From positions 124,001 through 188,000 of the forward strand of contig NZ_FOXM01000003.1 of NCBI RefSeq assembly GCF_900115715.1: a DNA stretch of 64,000 bases, given 5' to 3'. Every line of letters starts with the position of its first letter. Positions within the stretch are counted from its first letter, which is position 1. The position numbers and the translations under genes were made by a program. Shown here one piece after another: positions 37,651 through 46,832 of the stretch. The notes beneath the pieces are model-generated. The model was not told the origin of the DNA and did not search any database. It saw only the letters and a list, made by a program, of their open reading frames with translations. Source of the stretch: Geopseudomonas sagittaria. Its GTDB lineage: Bacteria > Pseudomonadota > Gammaproteobacteria > Pseudomonadales > Pseudomonadaceae.

Positions 37651-38373
37651 CTACTCGGCATCGAGTTGCGCCAACCGCGTGGTGACTTGCCCCAGGTAGT
37701 AGGCGGCACTGCCCGGGACCCAGGCCCGGTCGTGCTGCAGCAGACGGGGGCGGATGAAGTCGTAGCTCTGCTTCAGCTTGGCCAGCTCGGCCGAGTGCTC
37801 GGGCCACTGGGCCGCGAGGTCGGCAAAGCCCTGATGGATCTGGCCATCCAGCTGGGGAACGGTGTTGTCGTCAACGTCCAGCACATACATGCCGATCAGG
37901 CTGAAGGCGCGCGTCTGGTAGAGCAGCAGCAGGCGCTCGACATCCAGGCTCAGGCCATGCAGGGTCAGCTGGCGCTGCTCGGCAGGCGGAGCCGCGGCGT
38001 AGGCGGTGGCCGCCTCGCGGTCGAGCCGGGCATGGGCCTTCAGCAGCGGGATGATCAGCTCGGGATACAGCTCCGCCTGGCCCGCCGGAACGCGCTCCAG
38101 ATCCGCGACCAGCGTGTGCATTTCTGCGCCAGCCTGGCCCAGCGGGGTGGCATCCTGCCCCGCCAGAAGCCCCCGCAACGTCTGCAGGTGCTCGCGGTAG
38201 CGCTCGGCATGACGCGGGTCGGCGGCATCCTGGTTGGGGTTGTAGAAGGCCAGCAGGTTGCTGCAGGTGCCGAAGGCCTGGATGCGGATGTCCTGCAGAC
38301 GCTGGGCAGACAGGCTGGCACTGGCCAGGCCGGGCAGCGCGAGCAGGAGGACAAGTAGCAGACGAAGATGCAT
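37651..38373 (-). CDS. Exported protein of unknown family, paralogue of the gene at 28690
   Basis: 240 residues from the ATG at 38373 (AAGGAAC upstream). Signal peptide MHLRLLLVLLLALPGLASAS. It shares with the gene at 28690 an N-terminal block, RLQDIRIQAFGTCSNLLAFY, and a C-terminal block, YDFIRPRLLQHD followed by PGSAAYYLGQVTTRLAQL, but is GC-rich like the surrounding cluster. It lies between the hydrolase and the aldolase genes, all leftward. Its position inside the degradation operon suggests a role tied to the pathway; no catalytic motif is evident. Confidence 0.78.
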   Translation of the reverse strand: MHLRLLLVLLLALPGLASASLSAQRLQDIRIQAFGTCSNLLAFYNPNQDAADPRHAERYREHLQTLRGLLAGQDATPLGQAGAEMHTLVADLERVPAGQAELYPELIIPLLKAHARLDREAATAYAAAPPAEQRQLTLHGLSLDVERLLLLYQTRAFSLIGMYVLDVDDNTVPQLDGQIHQGFADLAAQWPEHSAELAKLKQSYDFIRPRLLQHDRAWVPGSAAYYLGQVTTRLAQLDAE

Positions 38374-38442
38374 GACGGTGTTCCTTGTTGTTATGAGCAA
38401 TCATCCACGACCTTGGATTGCCGCGACTTCGGGTGACCCGCT

Positions 38443-38465
38443 CGCGCGCCCCTGGAGGGCGCGCG
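38443..38465. terminator. Hairpin after the aldolase gene
   Basis: CGCGCGCCC and GGGCGCGCG with a CTGGA loop, 43 bp past the aldolase stop. No T-run follows, so it may only be partly effective. Confidence 0.5.
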
Positions 38466-38507
38466 GGAGCCGGCAACCGCACCGCGCTCGGCCACTCCCA
38501 CCCTCGC

Positions 38508-39539
38508 TCAGCGCCCCTTGCCGGCCGCCAACAGGTCCAGTGCCACATCGACGATCATGTCTTCCTGGCCGCCGACCATGCGGCGGCGGCCCAGTTCGAC
38601 GAGGATATCCAGGGTCTTCAGGCCGTACTTCTCGGCGGCCACTTCGGCGTGACGCAGGAAGCTCGAATACACGCCGGCATAGCCGAGGCCGAGGGTCTCG
38701 CGGTCGACGCGCACCGGACGGTCCTGCAGCGGACGCACCAGGTCGTCGGCGGCGTCCATCAGGCGATACAGGTCGGTGCCGTGGTTCCAGCCCATGCGCT
38801 CGGCGGCGGCGATGAACACTTCCAGCGGCGCGTTGCCGGCGCCGGCGCCCATGCCGGCCAGCGAGGCGTCGATGCGGTCGCAACCCTCTTCCACTGCGGT
38901 GATCGAGTTGGCCACGCCGAGGCTGAGGTTGTGGTGGGCGTGCATGCCGGTCTGGGTCTGCGGATCGAGCACGGCCTTGAAGGCGCGCATGCGGTCGCGG
39001 ATGTCGTTCATGTTCATCGCGCCGCCGGAGTCGGCCATGTAGATGCACTGCGCGCCGTAGCTCTCCATCAGCTTGCCCTGGGCGGCCAGCTGCTCGGCGG
39101 GGATCATGTGGCTCATCATCAGGAAGCCGACGGTGTCCATGCCCAGCGAGCGGGCGTACTCGATGTGCTGCTTGGAGACGTCCGCCTCGGTGCAGTGGGT
39201 GGCCACGCGCACGCTGCGGGCGCCGGCGTCGTAGGCGGCCTTGAGGTCGTGCACGGTGCCGATGCCGGGCAGCAGCAGCACGGTGATCTTGGCGTGCTGG
39301 ACCACCTCGGCGGCAGCCTCGATCCACTCCAGGTCGGTGTGCGCGCCGAAGCCGTAGTTGAAGCTCGAACCCTGCAGGCCGTCGCCGTGGGTGACTTCGA
39401 TGGCGTCGACCTTGGCCTCGTCCAGGGCGCGGGCGATGTCCTGCACGTTCTGCAGCGAGTACTGGTGGCGCACGGCATGGCTGCCGTCGCGCAGGGTGAC
39501 GTCGGAGATGTACAGCTTCTTGCCGGGGTTGAAGGTCAT
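38508..39539 (-). CDS. mhpE: 4-hydroxy-2-oxovalerate aldolase (MhpE/BphI/HsaF), copy 2
   Basis: 343 residues. Active-site [14 protein letters not shown] with Arg, Asp and His; metal motif [14 protein letters not shown]. The start is followed by [17 protein letters not shown], as in DmpG. It makes pyruvate plus an aldehyde and pairs with the dehydrogenase 11 bp upstream. It resembles copy 1 (25472) across its length, with different residues after LRDG, so the two may prefer different chain lengths. Confidence 0.95.
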   Translation of the reverse strand: MTFNPGKKLYISDVTLRDGSHAVRHQYSLQNVQDIARALDEAKVDAIEVTHGDGLQGSSFNYGFGAHTDLEWIEAAAEVVQHAKITVLLLPGIGTVHDLKAAYDAGARSVRVATHCTEADVSKQHIEYARSLGMDTVGFLMMSHMIPAEQLAAQGKLMESYGAQCIYMADSGGAMNMNDIRDRMRAFKAVLDPQTQTGMHAHHNLSLGVANSITAVEEGCDRIDASLAGMGAGAGNAPLEVFIAAAERMGWNHGTDLYRLMDAADDLVRPLQDRPVRVDRETLGLGYAGVYSSFLRHAEVAAEKYGLKTLDILVELGRRRMVGGQEDMIVDVALDLLAAGKGR

Positions 39540-39550
39540 GGCGCGTCTCC

Positions 39551-40507
39551 TCAGCCGTTGTTCATGGCGTTGTTCAAAATCGACAGCGCCATGCGCTCGG
39601 CGGTAGCCAGCGCGGCGGAGGTCATGATGTCGAGGTTGCCGGCGTAGGCCGGCAGGTAGTGGGCGGCACCTTTGACTTCGAGGAACACCGAGGTCTTCAG
39701 GCCGGAGAACGTGCCGTGGCCCGGGATGTGCAGCGGCTTGTCTTGCGGAATCACGTCGAACTGCACCTTCTGCTTGAGGCGGTAACCCGGCACGTAGGCC
39801 TGCACGGCGGCGGCCATTTCCTCGACCGAGGCCTCGACCTTGGCCTGGTCGACGGACTCGGAGAGCACGAACACGGTGTCGCGCATGATCAGCGGCGGCT
39901 CGGCCGGGTTCATGACGATGATCGCCTTGCCCTTGACGGCGCCGCCGATCACCTCGATGGCCTGGGTGGTGGTCTCGGTGAATTCGTCGATGTTGGCGCG
40001 GGTGCCCGGGCCGGCGGATTTCGAGGCGATCGAGGCGACGATCTCGGCGTAGTGCACCTTGGCCACGCGCGAGACGGCGGCGACCATCGGGATGGTGGCC
40101 TGGCCGCCGCAGGTGACCATGTTGACGTTCAGGGCGGCGAGGTGCTCTTCCAGATTCACCACCGGCACGCAGTACGGGCCGATGGCCGCCGGGGTCAGGT
40201 CGATCAGGCGGATGTTCGGCTTCAACGAGCGCAGGAAGGCGTCGTTCTTGACGTGGGCGCCGGCGCTGGTGGCGTCGAAGACGAAGTCGATGTCCTGGAA
40301 CACCGCCATGCGGGTCAGGCCTTCGACACCCTCGTGGGTGGTGGCCACGCCCATGCGCGCGGCGCGCGCCAGGCCGTCGGAGGCCGGGTCGATGCCGACC
40401 ATGGCGCCCATTTCCAGGTGCTGGCCGTGGCGCAGGATTTTGATCATCAGGTCGGTGCCGATGTTGCCGGAGCCGATGATGGCGACTTTGAGTTTCTTGT
40501 CGTTCAT
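39551..40507 (-). CDS. mhpF: Acetaldehyde dehydrogenase, acylating (MhpF/BphJ/HsaG), copy 2
   Basis: 318 residues. NAD loop [12 protein letters not shown], catalytic Cys in [13 protein letters not shown] (about residue 132), and [12 protein letters not shown] and [13 protein letters not shown] segments. It converts the aldehyde from the adjacent aldolase to acyl-CoA. Gaps to neighbours are 11 bp (aldolase) and 23 bp (hydratase). Confidence 0.95.
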   Translation of the reverse strand: MNDKKLKVAIIGSGNIGTDLMIKILRHGQHLEMGAMVGIDPASDGLARAARMGVATTHEGVEGLTRMAVFQDIDFVFDATSAGAHVKNDAFLRSLKPNIRLIDLTPAAIGPYCVPVVNLEEHLAALNVNMVTCGGQATIPMVAAVSRVAKVHYAEIVASIASKSAGPGTRANIDEFTETTTQAIEVIGGAVKGKAIIVMNPAEPPLIMRDTVFVLSESVDQAKVEASVEEMAAAVQAYVPGYRLKQKVQFDVIPQDKPLHIPGHGTFSGLKTSVFLEVKGAAHYLPAYAGNLDIMTSAALATAERMALSILNNAMNNG

Positions 40508-40530
40508 GGGAATTCCTTGGTAGATATCGC

Positions 40531-41319
40531 TCAGTCGAAGCGGATCGAGCAGCTGCCGATGCCGGCCAGGGTCATGCGCAACTGGTCGCCGGCCACCACC
40601 GGCACCATGGCCGACAGCGCGCCGGAGAGGATCACTTCGCCGGCCTTGAGGCTCATGCCGAGGCGACCCAGGGTGTTGGCCAGCCAGGCCACGGCGATCA
40701 CCGGCGAGCCCATGGTCGCCGCGCCGGCGCCGGTGCCGACGATGCGGCCGTTCTTCTCCAGCACCATGCCGGTGGTGAACAGGTCCAGCTGGCGCGGGTC
40801 GACCAGGCGGTCACCGAGGACGAACACGCCGCACGAGGCGTTGTCCGCCACGGTGTCCTGGATGCGGATCTTCCAGTCCTGGATGCGCGAGTCGACGATC
40901 TCGAAGCAGGCCATCACCCCCTCGGTGGCGCGCAGCACGTCGGCCACGGTGACGCCCGGCCCAGCCAGGTCGTGCTTGAGCACGAAGGCGATCTCGCCCT
41001 CGGCCTTGGGCTGGATCAGCGAGGCCATCGGCACGCTGGTGCCTTGGTCGACGATCATGCGGTCGGTGAGCTGGCCGAAGTCCGGCTGGTCGACCTTGAG
41101 CATGTCCATAACCGCCTGGCTGGTGACGCCGATCTTCTTGCCGACGATGCGCTCGCCCTGCTCCAGGCGCCGGGCGATCAGGCGCTGCTGGATGGCGTAG
41201 GCATCCTCGATGCCCAGTTGCGGAAAGCGCTCGGTCAGCGGCGCCACCACCTCGCCGCTGCGCAGGGCGTTGAACAGTTCGTCGCCCAATGCCGGGATGT
41301 CGATGGAAGTGCTATTCAC
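40531..41319 (-). CDS. mhpD: 2-hydroxypenta-2,4-dienoate hydratase (MhpD/BphH/HsaE family), copy 2
   Basis: 262 residues from a GTG at 41319 with GGAG 8 bases upstream; an upstream extension in frame has no ribosome site and is not family-like. Motifs: [69 protein letters not shown]. It feeds the dehydrogenase and aldolase that follow. Copy 1 is at 23724. Confidence 0.92.
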   Translation of the reverse strand: MNSTSIDIPALGDELFNALRSGEVVAPLTERFPQLGIEDAYAIQQRLIARRLEQGERIVGKKIGVTSQAVMDMLKVDQPDFGQLTDRMIVDQGTSVPMASLIQPKAEGEIAFVLKHDLAGPGVTVADVLRATEGVMACFEIVDSRIQDWKIRIQDTVADNASCGVFVLGDRLVDPRQLDLFTTGMVLEKNGRIVGTGAGAATMGSPVIAVAWLANTLGRLGMSLKAGEVILSGALSAMVPVVAGDQLRMTLAGIGSCSIRFD

Positions 41320-41372
41320 GGTGTGGTTCTCCGGTACGGGGAAACTGCGGAATGGGTTGAGACAGTTCAGGT

Positions 41373-41819
41373 TCATGTGATGGCGTGACAGCCGGCAGCG
41401 GCGCACTCGGTGTCCTGCTCCTCGCTGGCACCGGACACACCGATGGCGCCGACCAGCCGGCCGTCGACCAGCAGCGGAAAGGCGCCGCCCATCGGCACCA
41501 TGCGCGGCCTCAGCAGCAGGCAGGTGCGCACGTGCTCGGGCGCGCAGCTCATCAGCTCGCCCAGCGCGCCGGTCGGCATGGAGAACGACACCGCGGTCAT
41601 CGCCTTGTCCTGGGCGATGTCGATGGTGTGCAGCGGCGCCTGGGGCAGCCGGGAGAAGGCCAGCAGGTGGCCGCCGGCATCCACCACGGCGACGCTGACC
41701 CGCAGGCCGCGCTCCTGGGCATGGCGCAGGGCGGCGGCGATGGACTGGTGGGCCACCGGCAGGCTCAGCGGATCGCTGAGGCGCAGCGCTTCGGCGCCGG
41801 GGTTGGGATGCAGGTTCAT
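41373..41819 (-). CDS. GlcG/HbpS-like (DUF336) protein
   Basis: 148 residues. The pattern VAVVDAGGHLLAFSRL, the KAMTAVSFSMPTGALGE helix and GGAFPLLVDGRLVGAIGVSG identify the GlcG/PduO-C-like fold, which binds haem or cobalamin in some members. The ATG overlaps the stop of the RND gene by 4 bases, so it is translated with it. The role in the pathway is not known. Such proteins often accompany aromatic degradation genes. Confidence 0.85.
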   Translation of the reverse strand: MNLHPNPGAEALRLSDPLSLPVAHQSIAAALRHAQERGLRVSVAVVDAGGHLLAFSRLPQAPLHTIDIAQDKAMTAVSFSMPTGALGELMSCAPEHVRTCLLLRPRMVPMGGAFPLLVDGRLVGAIGVSGASEEQDTECAAAGCHAIT

Positions 41820-44239
41820 GCCAGCACCTCCCCGGCAGCGCGGGCGCCAGCCGGCGCCTGCTGCGGCTTGAGCATGAAGCAGGCCAGCGCCGGCACCAGC
41901 ACCAGGGCCACCAGCATGTTGCAGAGGAACATGAAGGTCAGCAGCACGCCCATGTCGGCCTGGAACTTGATCGGCGAGAAGATCCAGGTGACCACGCCCA
42001 GCGACAGGGTCAGGCCGGTGAACACCACCACCCGCCCGGTGAACATCAGCGCCTGGTAGTAGGCCTGCGACAGCGTGGCGCCGCGCTTGAGCCAGAACAG
42101 GGTGACGCTGAGGATGTACAGCGCGTAGTCCACGCCGATGCCGACGCCCAGCGCCACCACCGGCAGGGTCGCCACCTTGAGGCCCATGTCCAGCTTGACC
42201 ATCAGCGCCTCGGCGAGCAGCGAGGTGAGGATCAGCGGCAGGATGGCGCAGACCACCGCGCGCCAGGAGCGGAAGGCGATGAAGCACAGCAGGGTGACCG
42301 CCAGGTACACGCCCAGCAGCATCTGGCCGTTGGCCTGCTTGACCACGATGTTGGTGGCGCTCTCGATCCCGGCGTTGCCCGCGGCGAGCAGGAAGCGCGC
42401 GTCGGCGTCGTTGTACTCGGCGGCGAAGCGCTGGGTGACGTCGACTACCCCGTCCAGGGTGTCGGCCTTGTGATCCTTGAGGTAGGCGTACACCGAGAGC
42501 AGGTCGCAGGTGGCATTGAACAGTTCGCGCGGCGAGCGGATGGCGGCGGCGTTGATCATCGCCTGGTTGGGCGGCAGCTCGTTCCACTTGAGGTTGCCCT
42601 CGTTCATGCCGACGTTGATCTTGCGCGCCAGCCCGGCGATCGAGCTGGTGCCCTCGACGCCCGGCAGCTGGCGCAGCCGCCACTCCAGCTCCTCGACCTT
42701 GCGCAGGGTGTCGTAGTCGACGCACTGGCCGGCCGGGGTTTCCACCATGACCACGAACACGTCGCTGCTGGCCTGGTAGTGGCCGATGACGAACTGGTTG
42801 TCCTGGTTGTAGCGCGAGTCGGCGCGCAGCTCGGGAGCACCCGGATCGAGGTCGCCGACCTTCAGCTCCTTGCCCACCAGCACCGCGAACAGGCCGACAC
42901 CGAGGGCGACGACGATGGCGACGGTGGCCGCCCGCGGCGCGGTGAAGCGGTCGAGCCACTGCACCAGCGGATGCCTGGCACCACCCTGCTCCGCGCCGGC
43001 CTCGCTCTTCAGGCTGCGCGCGGCGGCCTGCGCCGAGACGCCGGTGAACGACAGCATGATCGGCAGCAGCGCCAGGTTGGTGAACACCAGAATGCCGACG
43101 CCGACGCTGGCGATGATCGCCAGCTCCTGGATCACCGGCACGTCGACGATGGTCAGCACGGCGAAGCCGACCACGTCGGCCAGCAGCGCGGTGATGCCGG
43201 CCGCGAACAGGCGGCGGAAGGTGTAGCGCGCGGCGATCAGCTTGTGGGTGCCGCGGCCGACGTCCTGCATGATGCCGTTCATCTTCTGCGCGCCGTGGCT
43301 GACGCCGATGGCGTAGACCAGGAACGGCACCAGGATCGAGTACGGGTTGAGCTCGTAGCCCAGCAGCGGCAGGCAGCCGAGCAGCCAGGTCACCCCGATC
43401 AGGGTGCAGCCCTGCACCACCAGGGTGCTGCGCCAGCAGCGGGTGAAGTAGTAGAGGATCGCCGAGGTGATCAGCACCGCCACGGCAAAGAAGCCCAGCA
43501 CCGCCTGCAGGCCGGCGATCAGGTCGCCCATCACCTTGGCGAAGCCGATGATGTGGATGTCCACGCCCTTGGCCTGGTAGCGCTCGCGGATCTGCTCGAG
43601 GGCATCGGACAGGGTCTTGTAGTCCAGCGCCTCACCGGTCTTCGGGTCGATGTCCAGCAGCGGGATGAGCACGATGCTGGAGCGCAGGTCGCGCGCCACC
43701 AGCTGGCCGATCTCGCCGGAGCGCTCGACGTTGGCGCGCAGCGTCTCGAGGCTGGCCGGGCTGCCGTCGAAGCCGTCCGGCACCACCGGGCCACCGTCGA
43801 AGCCCTCCTCGGTCACGCCCTGCCAGCGGGTCAGCGGCGTCCACAGCGACTTCATGAAGGCGCGGTCGACGCCCGGCACCAGGTACAGGTCGTCGTTGAT
43901 CTGGCGCAGGGTCTCCATGTACTCGGCGGTGAAGATGTCCTGCTCGCCACGGCTGGCTACGGCAATGCGCAGCGAGTTGGCCGAGCCCTTGAGGTCGTCG
44001 CCATGGCTCAGGAAATTGAGCACGAACGGGTGATTGGCCGGAATGGTCTTCAGGAAGCTGGCATTGAGCCGCAGGTTGGTCGCCGCCAGGGCGAACACCA
44101 GGGTCAGCAGCAGGCAGACGCTGATCACCACGAAGCGGTGGTTGAACAGCAGGCGCTCGAGGCGGTTGCCCGAGTACTTGTCGAAATCCGCGAGGGATGC
44201 GATGGCCTCGAAGCCATCGGAAGATGTACCGATACCCAT
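41816..44239 (-). CDS. RND/MMPL-family membrane transporter
   Basis: 807 residues with two halves of six hydrophobic segments each. The first half has FVVISVCLLLTLVFALAATN near the N-terminus, LIAGLQAVLGFFAVAVLITS, and LNPYSILVPFLVYAIGVSHG; the second half has VVALGVGIGVDYALYILSVT. Large loops follow TM1 and TM7. This is the hydrophobe-exporting MMPL branch of the RND superfamily, without an adaptor protein. It is leftward between a YCF48-like gene and a GlcG-like gene. Transport of the hydrophobic substrate or its intermediates across the inner membrane is inferred. Confidence 0.9.
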   Translation of the reverse strand: MGIGTSSDGFEAIASLADFDKYSGNRLERLLFNHRFVVISVCLLLTLVFALAATNLRLNASFLKTIPANHPFVLNFLSHGDDLKGSANSLRIAVASRGEQDIFTAEYMETLRQINDDLYLVPGVDRAFMKSLWTPLTRWQGVTEEGFDGGPVVPDGFDGSPASLETLRANVERSGEIGQLVARDLRSSIVLIPLLDIDPKTGEALDYKTLSDALEQIRERYQAKGVDIHIIGFAKVMGDLIAGLQAVLGFFAVAVLITSAILYYFTRCWRSTLVVQGCTLIGVTWLLGCLPLLGYELNPYSILVPFLVYAIGVSHGAQKMNGIMQDVGRGTHKLIAARYTFRRLFAAGITALLADVVGFAVLTIVDVPVIQELAIIASVGVGILVFTNLALLPIMLSFTGVSAQAAARSLKSEAGAEQGGARHPLVQWLDRFTAPRAATVAIVVALGVGLFAVLVGKELKVGDLDPGAPELRADSRYNQDNQFVIGHYQASSDVFVVMVETPAGQCVDYDTLRKVEELEWRLRQLPGVEGTSSIAGLARKINVGMNEGNLKWNELPPNQAMINAAAIRSPRELFNATCDLLSVYAYLKDHKADTLDGVVDVTQRFAAEYNDADARFLLAAGNAGIESATNIVVKQANGQMLLGVYLAVTLLCFIAFRSWRAVVCAILPLILTSLLAEALMVKLDMGLKVATLPVVALGVGIGVDYALYILSVTLFWLKRGATLSQAYYQALMFTGRVVVFTGLTLSLGVVTWIFSPIKFQADMGVLLTFMFLCNMLVALVLVPALACFMLKPQQAPAGARAAGEVLA

Positions 44240-44265
44240 GTTGTTGACCTCGTGTATCCAGCGAC

Positions 44266-45345
44266 TCAGCGCAGGGCGTCCGGCTCGAAGAAGGCAACCC
44301 CGTTCACACCGACGGCGACGCCGCCGCCCTGGGCGGTGGCCTGCAGGCCGGCGAAGGGGAATTGCCGGGTGGGCTTGACCGGCCTGAAACGCAGGCCGTC
44401 GTCGCGGCTGAGCCAGCCGGTGCCGGACTCGTCGACCAGCAGGATGGCGCCATCGGCCAGGTTGATCCCGGTGGTCAGGCTCTTGCTGGTGGCCAGCTCG
44501 ACCTGCTGCCAGCTCGCCCCGGCATCCGTGGAGCGGAACAGGTTGCCGCGCAGGCCGAAGGCCAGCAGGCTGCCCTTGCCGCTCACCACCAGGCCGAAGA
44601 AGCTGCCGGCATAGGGCTCGCCGAGCGGCTCCAGCTGGCGCAAGTCGGCATCCATGCGCAGCAGCATGCCCAGCTCGCCGGCCAGGTAGAGCTTGCCGTG
44701 CAGCGGGCGGGCGACGTTGACATGGCGCTGTTCGCTGCCGTCGAGCAGCGCCAGCGAGGGCGTCCAGTCGGTGCCGCCGTCACGGGTGGTAAAGCCGAAG
44801 CCATAGGCGCCCACGACCACGACGTGCTGGCGATCGACGCACTGGATATCGAGGAACGGCTTGTCGGCGCCCTCCATCTGCAGGCGCCGGGCGTCAGCCG
44901 ATTGCTCCGGGTCCTGCAGTTCGCGCGCCAGGAGGATCCTCGCGGCGGCCTGCCGGCCGTCCAGCTGCTTGCTCCAGTTCTGCCCGCCATCCACGGTCTT
45001 GAGGATCACGCCGCGATGACCGACCGCCCAGCCGGTCTGCGCATCGGCGAAGCACACCCCGGTCAGGGTCACGGTCACCGGCACGCTGGCCTGCTGCCAG
45101 CTCTGCCCCTGATCGTCGGAATACACCACATGGCCGCGCACACCCACCGCCACCAGGCGCTCACCGGCCCTGGCGATGGCGCTCAGCATGGACTGGGCGG
45201 CCAGCGCAGAAGGCAGCGCCTTTTGCTCCAGGGTATCCGCCACCTTCCTGCTCGGCGCTTGATTGGCCGCCGCCTCGACGGCATGGGCGCTAGCGCCACC
45301 CATGCCGGCCAGACATACACACAAGGCAATTATTGTTTTTTTCAT
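44266..45345 (-). CDS. YCF48/Hcf136-like exported beta-propeller protein
   Basis: 359 residues with a signal peptide (MKKTIIALCVCLAGMGGASA). Repeats with DDQGQSWQQ, DGGQNWSKQ, DGGTDWTPS and DAGASWQQV are BNR/Asp-box units (S/T-x-D-x-G-x-x-W), and AQTGWAVGHRGVIL is a YCF48-type repeat. Such proteins are often next to MMPL and DUF1302/DUF1329 genes. It is probably a periplasmic scaffold. Its gene starts 26 bp before the MMPL gene and is preceded by a 7-bp tandem repeat. Confidence 0.87.
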   Translation of the reverse strand: MKKTIIALCVCLAGMGGASAHAVEAAANQAPSRKVADTLEQKALPSALAAQSMLSAIARAGERLVAVGVRGHVVYSDDQGQSWQQASVPVTVTLTGVCFADAQTGWAVGHRGVILKTVDGGQNWSKQLDGRQAAARILLARELQDPEQSADARRLQMEGADKPFLDIQCVDRQHVVVVGAYGFGFTTRDGGTDWTPSLALLDGSEQRHVNVARPLHGKLYLAGELGMLLRMDADLRQLEPLGEPYAGSFFGLVVSGKGSLLAFGLRGNLFRSTDAGASWQQVELATSKSLTTGINLADGAILLVDESGTGWLSRDDGLRFRPVKPTRQFPFAGLQATAQGGGVAVGVNGVAFFEPDALR

Positions 45346-45363
45346 GCTTCGAACCTCTGCTAC

Positions 45364-45390
45364 CACCTGCCACCTGCCACCTGCACCTGC
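45364..45390. repeat. Short tandem repeat (CACCTGC, three to four copies)
   Basis: Three exact tandem copies of CACCTGC (45364-45384) and a fourth sharing one base, 19 bp upstream of the YCF48-like start codon. On the coding strand the unit reads GCAGGTG. Confidence 0.85.
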
Positions 45391-45448
45391 TACCGGAGCA
45401 GCGGCCCGCCCCGGGAACCGGTGCAGGCCGCTGTCTGCCGCGCAGGGC

Positions 45449-46822
45449 TTAACGCGCGCTCTGGTTGGTCAGCGACTCCGGCGAGAAGTAGCTCTCGCGG
45501 CGGCGCTCGGCCATGGCGTACTGGTCCTTGCCTGAGTCGCCCAGGGCGCAGTTGTAGACCCAGGCCTGCGTGCGGTGGTCGTGGAAGAAGCCGGTGCAGT
45601 AGTTCACCGTGGCCGGGATGTCCGGCGCGGCGAACGGCGTGGTCAGCGCGGTGCGCCACAGGGTGCCTTCGGCGTCCCAGCCATCGAGGATCGCGGTACC
45701 CCAGTTGTCCTCGTCGTAGTAGTACTTGCGCTTGGGCACGGCGTGGCGCTTGCCGGGCTTCAAGGTGGCCTCCACTTCCCAGACACGGTGCAGCTCCCAG
45801 CGCATCATCTCCGGCTTGGCGTGGCGCTGGCCCATCACTGCCTGGTCGGCGTTGGCCAGCAGCTTGTTGTTGTTGTAGGGAATGATCATTTCCCGCTTGC
45901 CGAGCAGCTTCCAGTCGTAGCGTTCCGGCGAGCCGCCTCCACCGAAGGTCTCGTCGACGAAGTTGACCCCGGAGGCCACCACGTTCGGCGTGTCGAAGTT
46001 GATGCTCGGCGCGCGGCGCACGCGACGCTGGCCGGCCAGGTACTGCCACAGGGTGCGGCCCTTCACGTGGTCGAGGACGTTGTGCACCATCAGCGCCTCA
46101 CCGGCGCGGAAGGCCGGGGCGTAGGTCGCCTGGATGGCCAGCATGTAGTTGGGGTTGGGCGAGGTCTCGGCCGAACCTTCCTTGTAGTAGTAGGGATACT
46201 GCCCTTCGTCCTGGGCCGCGGTGGCCAGCACCTGCTTGCCATCGGCGGTGGTGGTCCACACCTTGTACTTGGTGTGGGTGGACTCGCCACGCCACAGGGT
46301 CATGTGGTTCCAGTGCACTTCCAGACCCGACTGGGGAATCGGGAACGGCACGCCGCCGTAGGCGCCCTTCACGGTCAGGCCGTCGTTCTCCAGGGTCGCG
46401 TTGGTGGCGTTCTTGAAGGTGTTGTCGTAGATCCACTGCGGCGCCGCGGCGGTGCGGCGGGTCGGATAGACGTCGATGCGGAAGGTGTCCGGATTTTGCT
46501 TGAACAGCTGGATCACCCCCTCGGCCAGCTTGTCCTTGTACTGATCCAGGTTGGCCGCGGTGATGGTGAACAGCGGCTTGTCGGCCGCGAACGGATCGAC
46601 GTTGCGCTGGCCAGGCTGGTAACCGGCCGGCACCTGGGTGAAACCGCCGTCCCAGGCCGGAATGCTGCCGTCGGCATTGGCGGCGCGCTCGGCGCCCAGC
46701 GGGGTCAGCTTGTCCTTCAGGGCGGCGGCCTGCTGCGGGCTGACCGCCGCATGGGCGGCGCCGATGCACAGGGTCAGCAGGGATACGCAAGTCAGGAAAC
46801 GGGTTTTCTTGTTGTTGTACAT
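45449..46822 (-). CDS. DUF1329 family exported protein, copy 2
   Basis: 457 residues from the ATG at 46822. Signal peptide (about 1-25, ending AAHA), then LTPLGAERAANADGSIPAWD, the DUF1329 signature, and IPYNNNKLL and WELHRVWEVEATLKPGKRH toward the C-terminus. It shares this plan with the gene at 1848-3224. It is preceded by a DUF1302 gene, with a 10-bp gap. A lipid-binding fold acting in the periplasm is known for the family; a role with the porin is inferred from co-occurrence. Confidence 0.9.
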   Translation of the reverse strand: MYNNKKTRFLTCVSLLTLCIGAAHAAVSPQQAAALKDKLTPLGAERAANADGSIPAWDGGFTQVPAGYQPGQRNVDPFAADKPLFTITAANLDQYKDKLAEGVIQLFKQNPDTFRIDVYPTRRTAAAPQWIYDNTFKNATNATLENDGLTVKGAYGGVPFPIPQSGLEVHWNHMTLWRGESTHTKYKVWTTTADGKQVLATAAQDEGQYPYYYKEGSAETSPNPNYMLAIQATYAPAFRAGEALMVHNVLDHVKGRTLWQYLAGQRRVRRAPSINFDTPNVVASGVNFVDETFGGGGSPERYDWKLLGKREMIIPYNNNKLLANADQAVMGQRHAKPEMMRWELHRVWEVEATLKPGKRHAVPKRKYYYDEDNWGTAILDGWDAEGTLWRTALTTPFAAPDIPATVNYCTGFFHDHRTQAWVYNCALGDSGKDQYAMAERRRESYFSPESLTNQSAR

Positions 46823-46832
46823 GGTCAACACC

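Noticed and set aside
45364-45390. Possible CRISPR-like array
   Set aside because: The unit is 7 bases with no spacers and no cas genes are present; it is a simple tandem repeat.
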